Shown in pieces: positions 34,901 to 45,715 of a stretch of DNA of 64,000 bases. The notes under the pieces are model-generated. The model searched no databases. It had not been told where the DNA came from and saw only the letters and a program-made list of their open reading frames with translations. The position numbers were made by a program, and so were the translations under genes. The stretch is from Siphonodentalium dalli (lineage: Eukaryota; Mollusca; Scaphopoda; Gadilida; Siphonodentaliidae). The stretch covers positions 129,553,030 to 129,617,029 of the forward strand of contig CP136067.1 in NCBI GenBank assembly GCA_032622095.1. Reading direction: 5' to 3'. Within the stretch, counting starts at the first letter, position 1, and the number at the start of each line of letters is the position of its first letter.

Positions 34901-36429
34901 TTCTTGTAATTAGTACTAAAAATATTTTGTATCAGTATTGGTGACCCTCCCGTCCCTATTTCAGTCTCAAGCTGCACACACTAAGACTCATTAGAGATTA
35001 GAGATGCATATATATGAAATTGGTGAAAATTGGCGAGTATACAAATTTAAGGTCCCCATATCTCTCACCCATAGGGCACAAATTTGGTGTATCTAAATGA
35101 CACGATAAGATTCCTCGTATCACAGAGAAGAATATGAATTAATCTTGTGGAAATCGGCACTAAACATATAGATATAATTTGTTGTGACCCTCTCATCTCT
35201 ATACATCACTGACTCGATTGGCCCAACTTATGACATCCTTAAACCACACGATTATACTCCTGATATCATGGAGATGATTGTTTATAAGTTTGGTGATAAT
35301 CGGCGACAATTTTTATCAAATTTGGTGCCAATCCACACCCCCATCTCTCAAACAAACAGCACCACTATATGGCGTCTTTAAATCACACGATTAGATTTCT
35401 CGTATCTTGGATAAGAACGTGTATCAATTTGGTGCCCATGTCCCTTTCAATGCAACCCTGACTCGAATGAGGCCACATTTGACAGATATAAGCAACACCA
35501 TTAGACTTCTCATACCATGGGGATGATTTTGCATAAGTGTGGTGGCAATCGGCGACTAAACCAATTATTATCAAATTTAGTGCCCACCCCCTCCCAATCT
35601 CTCAACCAAAAGACAACAATTTGGCGTTGTTAACTCGCACAATTAGATTCCTTATATCATGAAGAAGAATATATATCAATTTGGTGGAGATCGGCGCTAA
35701 AATAAGTTTTTCAATTTTGGTGCCCCTCTCCTCTTCCGTGCATCCCTGACTCGAACGACGCCACTTTTAAACCACACCGTTGGTTTTTTCATATCATGGG
35801 GATGATTATATATAAGTTTGGTGGAAATCGGCGACAGAAAAACAATCTGCCCCTCCCCTTCCGGGCACCACTGACGCGAACGGCGCGACTTTTGCCATAT
35901 TTAAACCACACCATTAGATTCCTCATATCATGGGGATTATTATGTATAAGTTTTGTGGCAATCGGCGATATTTTTTTTTTCTGCCCCTCCCCCTTTTCTG
36001 CCCCTGACAACAACGGCGTCACTTTAGAAAATTCTAACCCCGACCATTATCTTTCTCGTAAAAAGCTACTCCTAGTAGACCCTTTTGGCATCATCTAGAT
36101 GGTCCCCTGTAAATTTCTATAGAACACAGACAGACAGACAGACAGACAGACATTCGCAAATATAGATATAGATATATTCATTATTAAAATCACGAATATA
36201 TCTGTCGATCAACTCACACAAATAGTGATATATATAATAATAACTTGAATAATTACATATAGATGTAAATGCTGTCAATGCCAGATCATCAGTATGGTAA
36301 GTTATTATCTCAATTTTCTGAAGGCTAATTTTATAAATATACTCACCCTCTTTAGGAGAGATATATTGGCTATAGATATCAAACCATAAAACTTTTCTCG
36401 CATTGGAGATAGCCAATAGTATTTAGCAG
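31907..36429 (-). repeat. Right arm of large inverted segmental duplication
   Basis: Reverse copy of 23056-26980. It is longer than the left arm because it retains about 620 bp (34111-34731) that the left arm lacks. It includes the flank GAACTTCTGTATATTGCTTC next to the Helitron end, just as in the left arm, so Helitron plus flank were copied together. Confidence 0.85.
33138..36172 (-). mobile_element. Non-autonomous Helitron, reverse copy
   Basis: 3' terminus CTAG complement at 33138 with hairpin CCCGGCGTTGCCCAGG just inside; 5' terminus TCTATATCTATATTTGCG complement ending at 36172 and followed by T. The interior is homologous to 23313-25748 plus about 620 bp extra. No open reading frame of transposase size. 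Confidence 0.85.
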
Positions 36430-37195
36430 CGTGAATTTCGTTACTTATTCCTTATTCCTTATTAAAAAAAATTGGGAAAATCTGGCAAATGACCGCGGCA
36501 ACGTCTTACGTAGGCCGAGACAAAATTTCCTGTGAAAAAAAAATTCTGGAAAAACGTTCAAAAATGCCTCGAAAATAGGCAAAGTCCGAAAATGAACGGA
36601 AATTGGCCGAAACAAGTGGTGGGTCATTAATGGCTAATGGGCGGAATTTTTTTTAGGTCGAGTTCGAAAAAGTGGGTCGAATCCCAGTTTTCGCTCTGCT
36701 CGGAAAAGTGGGTCAAATAGAAATTCCCGCTCTGCTCGGTCTGGAATATTTGGGAAAATGTGGCAAATGACCATGGCAGCGTCTTAAGTAGGGCGAGACA
36801 AAATTTCCTGTGAAGAAAAAGTGGGACGAATTTCAGTTTTCGCTCTGCTCGGTCGGGTAAATTTCGGAAAATGTGACAAACTGACCCATATTAAATGGCC
36901 ACCTGGGCCGAACTTTTTGGGAAAATGTGGCAAATGATCATGGCTACGTCTTGAGTAAAGACTCGACTTTTGGCAGCAGGAACTTCTGAAACACATCAGG
37001 AAACTCAACTGGAAAGGCGCCCGCGTATAGGTCTGTCTGTCTCTGGATACGTTTTCGGCCCAAAACGTTCGGCCCAGGTGGCCATTTTTTAATATGTGAT
37101 AGTTTGCCACATTTTCCGAAATTTTCCCGACAGAGCAGAGCGAAAACTGGGATTCTACCCACTTTTTCGGACTCGACCCAAATTTGAAACTTGGT
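36430..37195. repeat. Foldback and repeated modules (GGGAAAATGTGGCAAATGA)
   Basis: GGGAAAATGTGGCAAATGACC with CAGCGTCTTAAGTAGG and GACAAAATTTCCTGTGAA recurs near 36470, 36750 and 36915. CAGTTTTCGCTCTGCTCGG occurs forward near 36690 and 36835 and inverted near 37130. The mix of direct and inverted modules points to a foldback element. Frames here are by-products. Confidence 0.55.
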
Positions 37196-37820
37196 ATGTG
37201 GGGGTACCTTCGGCCGGGGAGTGGCATAAACCTATTAATTTGCCCGTGCGACGTGGCCTCGACCTTGAAATCGGGTCATTTCAAGGTCAAACGCCCGAAT
37301 ATCACGGGATTTCGATGAAACATAGTATGTGGGGATACTTTCGGTCGGGGAGTGGCATAGGCGTATTAATTTGCCCGTGCGACGTGACCTTGACTTTGAA
37401 ATCGGGTCATTTCAATGTCAAACGCCCGAATATCACGGGATTTCGATGAAAATTAGTGTCTAGGGATACTTTCGTATGGGGAGTCTCATAAGCCTATTCA
37501 TTTGCCCGTGCGACGAGACCTTGACCTTGAAATCGGGTCAATTCAAGGTCAAATCGCGAATTTTGATGGGATTTCCACGAAATTTGATACATAGGGTTAC
37601 TTTTGTCCACTGAGTATTTTTGGACGGGTCAAATCGTGACCCCAAACTTACCTTGACCTTCTATATGATCAATTCAATGTCAAATCGGCTAAAACCGGAT
37701 GTATTTCGACGGGCACGCTTGTCGGGTACTTTTGTCCGGGCAGTGTTTTGGACTGGTCAAATCGTGACCCCACTTGAACTTGATCTTCAAAATGGACAAT
37801 TCAATGTCAAAGCCCGGACG
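37190..37820. repeat. ~131-bp tandem repeats, 3-5 decaying copies
   Basis: GGGATACTTTCGGTCGGGGA, GTGGCATAAGCCTATTAATT, TTTGCCCGTGCGACGTGACC and GAAATCGGGTCATTTCAA repeat at 131-bp spacing (37194, 37325, 37456), then decay toward 37800. Confidence 0.75.
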
Positions 37821-37829
37821 AAGTCGGGT

Positions 37830-38821
37830 CACCTTCTAGTGTGTATATATGTGTGTATATATGTGTGTATGTGGGTACTTCATAGAATCGAAAACGGCTG
37901 GTCGGATCGAGCTCAAATTTCGTATATAAGGGTAAAATCCGAAGGGGATCGTTTTGAATTGTTAACCGACTAACGCTCTTTATTGCCATCGGCAGTTTGC
38001 TTGGTTTTGTTTACCGAGCGACGACGGCCATTCATTCGACCAGAGCATTAGTCGCATTCATTCGATAGCATCGGCAGTTTGCTTGGTTTTGTTTACCGAG
38101 CGACATCATTCGATAGCATTCTTTTCCTACGGCCATTAATTCGATCAGTGCTTTACTGTCATTCATTCGATAGCATTGCATTCATTCCATCAGTGCATTT
38201 TCTGCAAAAGTCAGACTGCTTTCGATCAAACAATATTCTCTGTCGCACTCATCTACGAATCCATTGCAATCGACCTATTTTTAGAACGCAACACATGTCG
38301 CGTTGGTAATGGGGGTGCACGGTGGGATTAACTTAAATATGTTTTTTCTTGGAAGAAGCTAATTTCTCGCTGTTTCATCGTATAATCTTACGGGACTTCC
38401 ACGAATCTTCGGGTGGCCCCCAAGCCGTGAATGCCAACAACAACGACAAATGTTTCATCGTATAATCTTACGGGACTTCCACGAATCTTCGGGTGGCCCC
38501 CAAGTCGTGAATGCCAACAACAACGACAAATGTTGGACTTTTCGGGTGCCCCCAAGCCGCGAATGCCAACAACAACGACATGGTTGGACTTTGTTGGCGA
38601 GAAAACACACAATGCTATTTTCTCTTTACGGCAATGTGAGAATCTTCGGGTGGCCCCAAGCCGTGAATGCCAACAACAACGACATTGTTGGCATACCTCT
38701 TTTAGGGACGGGTATCATAATCCCTCTTGATTAAAAAGACAGAATTAACTCATTGAAAAACTAAAAATGCAAAAATGTCATGTTTCTGACCAACCACGCC
38801 AGTGGCGGGCTAACCTGCTAG
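37830..38821 (+). mobile_element. Non-autonomous Helitron, + strand
   Basis: 3' end: hairpin CCACGCCAGTGGCGGG then CTAACCTGCTAG at 38810-38821, followed by T. Near the 5' side, AGAATCGAAAACGGCTGGTC and AGGGTAAAATCCGAAGGGGA are homologous to subterminal sequence of the Helitron at 40025-41156 (reverse). The exact 5' TC was not fixed. It contains three to four ~60-90-bp repeats with TTCGGGTGGCCCCCAAGCCG and CCAACAACAACGACA at 38395-38690. It is inserted next to a satellite monomer (38880). Confidence 0.65.
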
Positions 38822-39324
38822 TTTTCTTATAAATGGAAATGATCTGGCGAAATTTATCGAAAAATGTCAAATTTTACCACATTCGGTCGCCATTTTGTCC
38901 GCCATTTTGAATTTTGACAATCGAATTGTCTGTCATGACAACAATAATAATTAGTTTATGTTGCATGTTTCTGCCATTTTTATCACTTAAATTTAAATGC
39001 CATGCAAGTGTGTATTCCATAAGGAACGGCAAATAACTTACAGTGGACAGAATCCATGCACTCCCATAGCATACGCAAGAATATGGTAACATGTACCACC
39101 AATACATTATGTCGATGTTTATATTCTGAAGGAGAATAAATACTATTAATCCAAAGAGATGGTAATCTGATTGCATCCTGTAGTTTGTCAATTGGTCAGT
39201 GGCTTGGTCCTAGGTCAGTCACCTGTGCCAATGGCTTAAACTTGTAAAAATTGATACACATGAGACCATGCATAAGTAATTGTTATTTATGTACTAAATT
39301 ACAATCATCATGTTGTTCTTGTAG

Positions 39325-39430
39325 ACGGGGGTGTTGAGTGCTGGCGACATTGATAAGGTGATGACAGACGGACTTGGTCCTCGGTATGCCGTCGTTGGTC
39401 AACTGGAGTCCGTGCACCTCAATGTTAATG
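39325..39430 (+). CDS. CRYL1: CRYL1-type dehydrogenase, exon D
   Basis: 106 nt between acceptor TTGTTCTTGTAG and donor AATG|GTAAGT (ends in phase 1). It encodes TGVLSAGDIDKVMTDGLG followed by PRYAVVGQLESVHLNVN, matching the family's VSPSDLDLVMSDGLG.RYAF.GP-type stretch of the C-terminal helical domain. It follows a 21.5-kb intron filled with Helitrons and segmental duplications. No disruption is visible. Confidence 0.92.
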
Positions 39431-39470
39431 GTAAGTAGTTTCTTCTTCACATACAACATTTAGACGATGT

Positions 39471-39932
39471 ATTAAAGCTCCCAAATTACTATTTCTTTGG
39501 CTTGGGGGGGGGGTAAAATATTTGATTCGAGTCGAGGAAACCACCCATCAAAGCTCATAGAGATCTGATATCAATTTTGGAAATGTGTTATTTCTCGAAA
39601 TGTATACTTATTTGTGGCCCGAAAAAAAGTCCTCAAACCGACGGTCTTGGACAAAATTGCGGATGAAGATGGATAACTCTAATATCAAGTGGTAATGCGG
39701 CCAAACTTCATGATAATCAAGTGAAAATACGGCCATATTTCGTTGAACAACATGTTGATAAATAACACGTTTTTGGGAAATTGTATACCATAGTTGACGG
39801 CGGTTAGCATTATTTTGTTGTAATTAATCGATTCTGATAACTAAAGCGTATTTTTGAAGAAATATTGTTGTTGTTGTTGTTGTTGTAACTTGATGATATG
39901 GGGACCGTCTGATCGGATTGAGTACCTTTAAG
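39471..39932. mobile_element. MITE, CAATCCGATTA family, copy 2
   Basis: Starts TTAAAGCTCCCAAATTACT, ends GATCGGATTGAGTACCTTTAA. It contains a (GTT)n run at 39864. It sits 40 bp downstream of CRYL1 exon D. Confidence 0.6.
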
Positions 39933-40024
39933 GCCCACTTATTTTTTCGAATACCCAGATAACTTTATACCCAACATATTCCATGTTATATACCATTTGG
40001 AAGAGGAACCAAAATATATATATA

Positions 40025-41156
40025 CTAGCCGATGAGCCCGACGTTGTCGGGTGGTGAACAAGGTATATCTTCTTACAGTCAAGCCTTGAAATAGTGTGTC
40101 TGTCATTTGCAGAATGAGGTCCCCAGAGGGTGAATTTAGTGATGCTACCCCGCATAGCGGGCTAGCATCACCAAATTCACCCTCTGGGAACCTCATTCTG
40201 CTGAGGTATACGACGACATGTAGATGCTTTGTAGTATTAGCTTGTTGTCGAATCCCCTACATAGTACATACCATATATGTTATATTGTAGTCACTTTTCC
40301 ATTAATTATATGGATTAAATACTGTTTGCACAAACGTAATATGGTACACAAATAGTAAAAACTCCTTCCATTATATCACACTATAATGGTTATCATCGAA
40401 ATATATTACTCACATTTTGACGTTGTCCGGGCTATTCAAAAACCAAATTTCAAGTCGATAGCTCCACCCGTTTTCGAGATCTGGTCTGCGCATGCGCGAA
40501 GCTTGCGTCGCACGGGCTCGGCGACCCGATAAAAATCGTATCCGGTGCAAGATACATTCACATAGCAAATTTCAAGTCGATAGCTCCACCCGTTTCCGAG
40601 ATCTCGTCTGCGCATGCGCTGCACGGGCATCGAACGGGCTCGCCAATACGACAAGGACGACCGCCTGGTCAAACTACACACACGTACCAAGTTTCGTCCC
40701 GATCGGTCGAAAAGACAGCACAACACGCATTTTTGAACCCGTCCCTCAAAGACTGACCCGATGAAAAATTCCCCTGTTCCTAGGACATATATGACACAAC
40801 AACCCATTCTGCCTTTTTAATCGAGATAATTGCATTCCGTGTTTCGTTTTGCATCCGTATTTTACGCATGGGTAACCGTTTAGCAGCTTCGATTGTAATA
40901 AAGAGCGTTAATCCTTAACACCTCCGAATATGGTCAATATAAAGATCGTTGATGCCTTAACCCCCGAAGTGGCGTTTGCGGTGATTTTGATGATTGGGAG
41001 TGGAGAATCGGTGCTCAGAGCTGGTCCAAAATGCGACGTCGACGATTCCCGTGGGATTTTACCTTTAGATAGGAAGTTTGGTCTCGATCGGTCAACCCGT
41101 TTTCGATTCTATAAAGGACATACAGACAGACAGAGGTCTTCAAAATATATATGAGA
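40025..41156 (-). mobile_element. Helitron with 122-bp repeats, pair 1 first member
   Basis: The 3' end is at 40025 (A|CTAGCCGATGAG with hairpin CCCGACGTTGTCGGG); the 5' end, TCTCATATATATTTTGAAGA read on the minus strand, is at 41156, preceded inward by a GACAGACAGAC run. It carries two 122-bp monomers (CATGCGCGAAGCTTGCGTCG at 40489, variant at 40611) and the 93-bp hairpin element at 40109-40201. The next Helitron begins at the very next base. Confidence 0.82.
40109..40201. repeat. 93-bp hairpin repeat, copy 2
   Basis: GCAGAATGAGGTCCCCAGAG...GGTGATGCTA mirrored to CCTCTGGGAACCTCATTCTGC around CCGCATAGCGGG. Same length as copy 1 at 14599-14691. Inserted inside a Helitron 3' region. Confidence 0.75.
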
Positions 41157-42197
41157 CTAGCCGATGAGCCCGACGTTGTCCGGGCTATTCAAAAACCAAA
41201 TTTCAAGTCGATAGCTCTACCCAGCCCGACGTTGTCCGGGCTATTCAAAAAACAAATTTCACATCGATAGCTCTATCCGTTTCCGAGATCTGGTCTGCGC
41301 ATGCGCGAAGCTGGCGTCGCACGGGCTCGGCGACCCGATAAAATTTGTATCCGGGGTAAGATACATTCACATACCAAATTTCAAGTCGATAGCTCCACCC
41401 GTTTCCGAGATCTCGTCTGCGCATGCACGAAGCTGGCGTCGCACGGGCTCGGCGACCCGATAAAATTCGTATCCGGGGCAAGATACATTCACATAGCAAA
41501 TTTCAAGTCGATAGCTCCACCCGTTTCCGAGATCTCGTCTGCGCATGCGCGAAGCTGGCGTCGCACGGGCTCGGCGACCCGATAAAATTCGTATCCGGGG
41601 CAAGATACATTCACATACCAAATTTCAAGTCGATAGCTCTACCCGTTTCCCAGATCTCGTCTGCTCATGCGCGAAGCTGTCGTCGCACGGGCTCGGCGAC
41701 CCGATAAAATTCGTATCCGGGGCAAGATACATTCATATACCAAATTTCAAGTCGATAGCTCCACCCGTTTCCCAGATCTCGTCTGCGCATGCGCGAAGCT
41801 GGCATCGCACGGGCTCGGCGACCCGATAAAATTCGTATCCGGGGCAAGAAACATTGATATACCAAATTTCAAGTCGATAGCTCAACCCGTTTCCCAGATC
41901 TCGTCTGCGCATGCGCGAAGCTGGCGTCGCACGGGCTCGGCGACCCGATAAAATTCGTATCCGGGGCAAGATACATTCACATAGCAAATTTCAAGTCGAT
42001 AGCTCCACCCGTCTCCGAGATCTCGTCTGCGCATGCGCGAAGCGGGCGGCGCACGGGCTCGCCAATACGACAATTACGACCGCCTGGTCAAACTACACAC
42101 ACGTACCAAGTTTCGTCCCGATCGGTCGAGAATCGTAGAGTTGACATACATACATAGAGACAGACAGACAGACAGACAGAGGTCTTCAAAATATATT
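41157..42197 (-). mobile_element. Helitron with seven-unit 122-bp array, pair 1 second member
   Basis: CTAGCCGATGAGCCCGACG starts immediately after the first member. The 3' hairpin is duplicated (41166 and 41224). An array of seven 122-bp monomers follows (starts 41298, 41420, 41542, 41664, 41786, 41908, 42030), then a unique segment and a GACAGACAGACAGACAGAC run. The 5' terminus is slightly degraded (CAAAATATATTCC at 42187), so the right boundary is approximate. Reading frames on both strands come from the array. Confidence 0.8.
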
Positions 42198-42229
42198 CCA
42201 CCAGAATACGGAACAGCTTTTACCTAGGA

Positions 42230-42480
42230 GTGTCTACCAAGTGTTAGAGATTCGTTCCAAAACTTTCCCCGTTGTCAACCCAGAATGCATCAGAATTCAA
42301 ATTAGAAGATAGAGTTATTCCCCCTTCCATTGAGAATAATAGACTTTACAGTCAGTCCGGATCAAAATTTAGCAGAGAACACACCTCGGCCCGGTACCTC
42401 GGCAAAAACAACATGTTCCCAATTTATTCGACCGGATCAGTTCATATAATACAATATAAAACGTATTTAGGAAGAGATAG
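42230..42480. repeat. Dispersed repeat related to 54.44-54.76 kb
   Basis: GTTGTCAACCCAGAATGC and AATAATAGACTTTACAGTCAG, CCGGATCAAAATTTAGCA are inverted relatives of 54530-54750. The sequence at 39940-40015, left of the Helitron pair, matches 54440-54520, so the pair seems to be inserted in a copy of this repeat. Confidence 0.5.
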
Positions 42481-43098
42481 AGCATCTTATATACTAACAC
42501 AGGTCGGGTCCTTATTCGGAGATCTCCGGCCAACTCACACTATATATAGTTTTGGTCCCCTTTCGTTGGGATATCATCCCATTTTTCATCTCCATATGAG
42601 GGTCTTGGTGGGTCCAAACTGAATTTACTGGAATTTGGTCTGGAGATTTACTGGTCTGGGGTATGGGACAGGTTCGCATTTGGAATCCGACCGACAATTA
42701 TTCACATGAGTTATGACACCTTGTTGATTAGTTTCGGGCGAATGTGCCACGCCCTTAATAAAGAGCGGTTAATTTATTAATTGCTTTTTACACAGGAATA
42801 TGATAAAGGCCGGTTAATCCAAGGTAGTTTAGACTGTTATATTCTATTATTTTGTTACTTTTATCCTGGCATTTGTAAACTGCCGCAAGGTAGACTGCTC
42901 GGGACACCATTAGTGAAGTTTCCACTACTGGAGTCCAAGACAGGGGTGCCTCTACTGTGGGACTGGGATACGAGAATGCCCCCTGCTCATATATTATAGG
43001 TATCACACACAAAAAAAAGCAAATAAGGGGTGCAAGTGAAAGTTTCTTTCAGACCTCCACAGCCTCTACCGCCTCTGTTAGGAAAACTGCCAATGAAT

Positions 43099-43611
43099 CA
43101 GGGGGGTGGGGGTCTGAATTTTTTTTCAGGCACGTATGCTGATTTTTAACTTTCGACCCTTGTGACCCACCCACCCCCGCGTCCAATTTTTTTTCCGTTT
43201 TCGGCAGTTTTTTCCGACCATTTTTGGACACCCACCCCCTTTTAACACTTAAACAGAGATATCCGGGGGGAATTCACTGTAAACAGCTGTATATGAATTT
43301 ATGTGCATAATATTTGTCATTGATGTTAACATTGACATGTAAATAGGAACGAGTCATTTTGGGGGTCATTCGGCCAAAATAACATGGTTGCCTGTAGCCA
43401 TCTTGGATTTCAAAATTTGCAACAAAATACAACACGATAACTGCCTGGAGTCAGTTTAGCAGTTAGAATTACATTATTTCTCTTATTCTAACGTTTTTTA
43501 AACCAAACTCATTGCAAAAACAGTCCAAAAACTTGCAGGAAAAAGTTTTTGAGTGGACCACCCACCCACCCCGGCATACGTACCCGAAACAAATTTGCCC
43601 CCCCCCCCCCT
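43099..43611. mobile_element. hAT-like G-tract element, copy 4 (inverted)
   Basis: From CAGGGGGGTGGGGG to CCCCCCCCCCTG, in inverted orientation relative to copies 1-3. Flanked by AATGAAT on both sides (43092-43098 and 43612-43618), consistent with a 7-8 bp TSD. The CAGGGG terminus and TSD length support hAT. Confidence 0.7.
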
Positions 43612-43804
43612 GAATGAATGGGAACTCTTTTGATGATATATTATATGTCTGTCGTCTGCTTATATTCCATGAACATCCATTCGGAGGAAGAATAGACCAT
43701 TGTAATGTATACTACATGTATTATAACTGGGTGGAATAATTCATAAAGTGTATCAATATAACTTTAGAGGAACAAGTTATTCGACTTATAGTCCCAAATG
43801 AATT

Positions 43805-44231
43805 GCAGGCACTCAATCCGATTAAACACCCCTAAACTACTATTTCTTTGGCTTCGGGGGTAAAATATATTTGATTCGAGTCGAGGAACCTACCCATCAA
43901 AGCTCAGAGTGATCAGATATCGATTTTTGAACTTTGTTATTTCAATTGTTTGTGGCCCAGAAACACGCCATCAAAATGATGTTCTTGTTCAAAACTCCGG
44001 ATGAAGATGGATAACTCTAAAAACAAGTGGACACTCAAGTGATAATACGGCCATATTTAGTTGAACAAAATGTTGATAAATAATACGTTTGGGAAATTTG
44101 TTACCATAGTTAACAGTGGTTAGCATTATTTTGTTGTCATTAATCGATACTGATAACTAAAGCGTATTTTGAAGAAATGTTGTTGTTGTATCTTGATGAT
44201 ATGGGGACCCTCTGATCGGATTGAGTACCTT
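43805..44231. mobile_element. MITE, CAATCCGATTA family, copy 3
   Basis: Begins GGCACTCAATCCGATTA and ends GATCGGATTGAGTACC, an inverted pair. The interior is as in the other copies (CTATTTCTTTGGCTTCGGGG, ATTCGAGTCGAGGAACC). Best preserved ends of the family. Confidence 0.65.
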
Positions 44232-44491
44232 TGATGATGTATTACAACAATTTGAAGTCAGCAATACAATTAAGTCATATTTATGTGGGTATAACATGAG
44301 AACATTATCCGTTTGAAATCTGCTAACGTTCCATGCAGCATTGAACACTAAAATTGTTTCTGTCTTTGTATCATAATGACTGTAGATATTTGTAAATTTC
44401 GAACTGTATTGCAATATATTATCCTAGGCTATGTCTTACCATACTGACAGAGAGTATCAATTATTGAGTTTCGAATCAATATGCACTCCGA

Positions 44492-45000
44492 TATCTGGTC
44501 CTGCTAATTTGCCATGATGCGGTTGGCCGGGTCCTGCTGAATTGCTCTGATGCTGTTATGACAAACTGATGCTGTTAAGAAAAAGTACATGTATCATTAT
44601 TTTTTATAAAGTTGTCATGTGTGTGGTTTTCGAATAATCTGAGCATTTCAAGGAAAAGCCATTATTTGTATCAAATATTCGAGAAACATATATTTTTGCG
44701 AAATAGTTGTAAAACTAATTGTATTAGTTGTTGAAAATCGACTCTAATCAATCTGGCTATTCATGTCGTTTTTCAAACACCAGCGCAGCCATTATTCATT
44801 TTTCAAAAACATATATGTTCTGGAATGTTTCATACAGACACTGGGTTTTTCTCAAATCCCTCCTATTAGCCAACGCCACAAAAATGACAATTTTAGAAAA
44901 AATAACGGTACTTTTTCTTAACAGTATCATTTTGCCCTAACAGCATCATAGCAATTCAGCAGGAACCACCAGCATCATAGCACATTTGCAGGACCACTTG
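44492..45000. mobile_element. Foldback MITE with GGTCCTGC ends, copy 1
   Basis: The left end GGTCCTGCTAATTTGCCATG and CCTGCTGAATTGCTCTGATG are mirrored at the right by CATCATAGCAATTCAGCAGG and CACATTTGCAGGACC. The interior is AT-rich with CAGCGCAGCCATTATT. Confidence 0.6.
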
Positions 45001-45009
45001 ATCAGGGGT

Positions 45010-45420
45010 GGGTATAGGACTAACTAATGATGTTAACAAAAAGTGCCATTATCTTTTCTAAAGGTGTCATTTTCGATGTGTTCGGATAATCTGGTCATAT
45101 CCAGGAAAATTCATCGCTGTATTAAACATTAAAAAACATACATATTGCGAAATATGTTGATATGCTGGTATTATTAGTTCTTGCAAATCGATAATATTCA
45201 AAATGGCTGTTCACACAGTTTTGCAAACAACAGCGCAGCCATTATTTAATGTTTCACTGGCTTTTTTTTTAAATTGCTCGGATTAGCCGAACACCGTGAA
45301 AATGACAACTTTAGAAAAATAATGTTTTGTAACGGCATCAGTTTGCCCTACCAGCATTATATCAATTCAGCATCGTTTATATCACCATAGCAAACTAGCA
45401 GAACCACTTGACCGGGGTTA
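45010..45420. mobile_element. Foldback MITE with GGTCCTGC ends, copy 2 (diverged)
   Basis: Same internal order as copy 1 (GTCATTTTCGATGTGTTCGG, CAACAGCGCAGCCATTATTT, AAAATGACAACTTTAG, CAGTTTGCCCTACCAGCA), left end eroded. The tandem arrangement suggests local duplication. Confidence 0.5.
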
Positions 45421-45715
45421 TCGTTACGTACACGTCCAGAGCTAGTATGATGTACATGTATATAGAAGAATTTCGATCTGTTATGTTTTGAACGAACGCT
45501 TAAAGTGATGTGAAACACTCTGGAATGGTGACCAAATAGAAATTAAGAATAATCTTGCTCAAAGTTTGTTATTTGTTACGAATATTAATCCAAATTGACT
45601 ATACACACCTTGATTCTTATATATTAATTAACTGCAATGACTCTCGGTGGCGAAATAATTTGTGTTACATTATCGCCGATAGTTGCGTCCCGAATCGAGA
45701 TGTAAATATATACAA

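Noticed and set aside
36784-37227. 147-codon minus-strand frame
   Set aside because: Lies across foldback and tandem modules, with no domain and no splice context.
40025-40060. Possible hammerhead ribozyme in CTAGCCGATGAGCCCGACG
   Set aside because: GATGAG plus a GC stem resembles a hammerhead core, but the required CUGAUGA reads CCGATGA and the GAAA after stem II is missing. The sequence is fully explained as a Helitron 3' hairpin plus CTAG in reverse.
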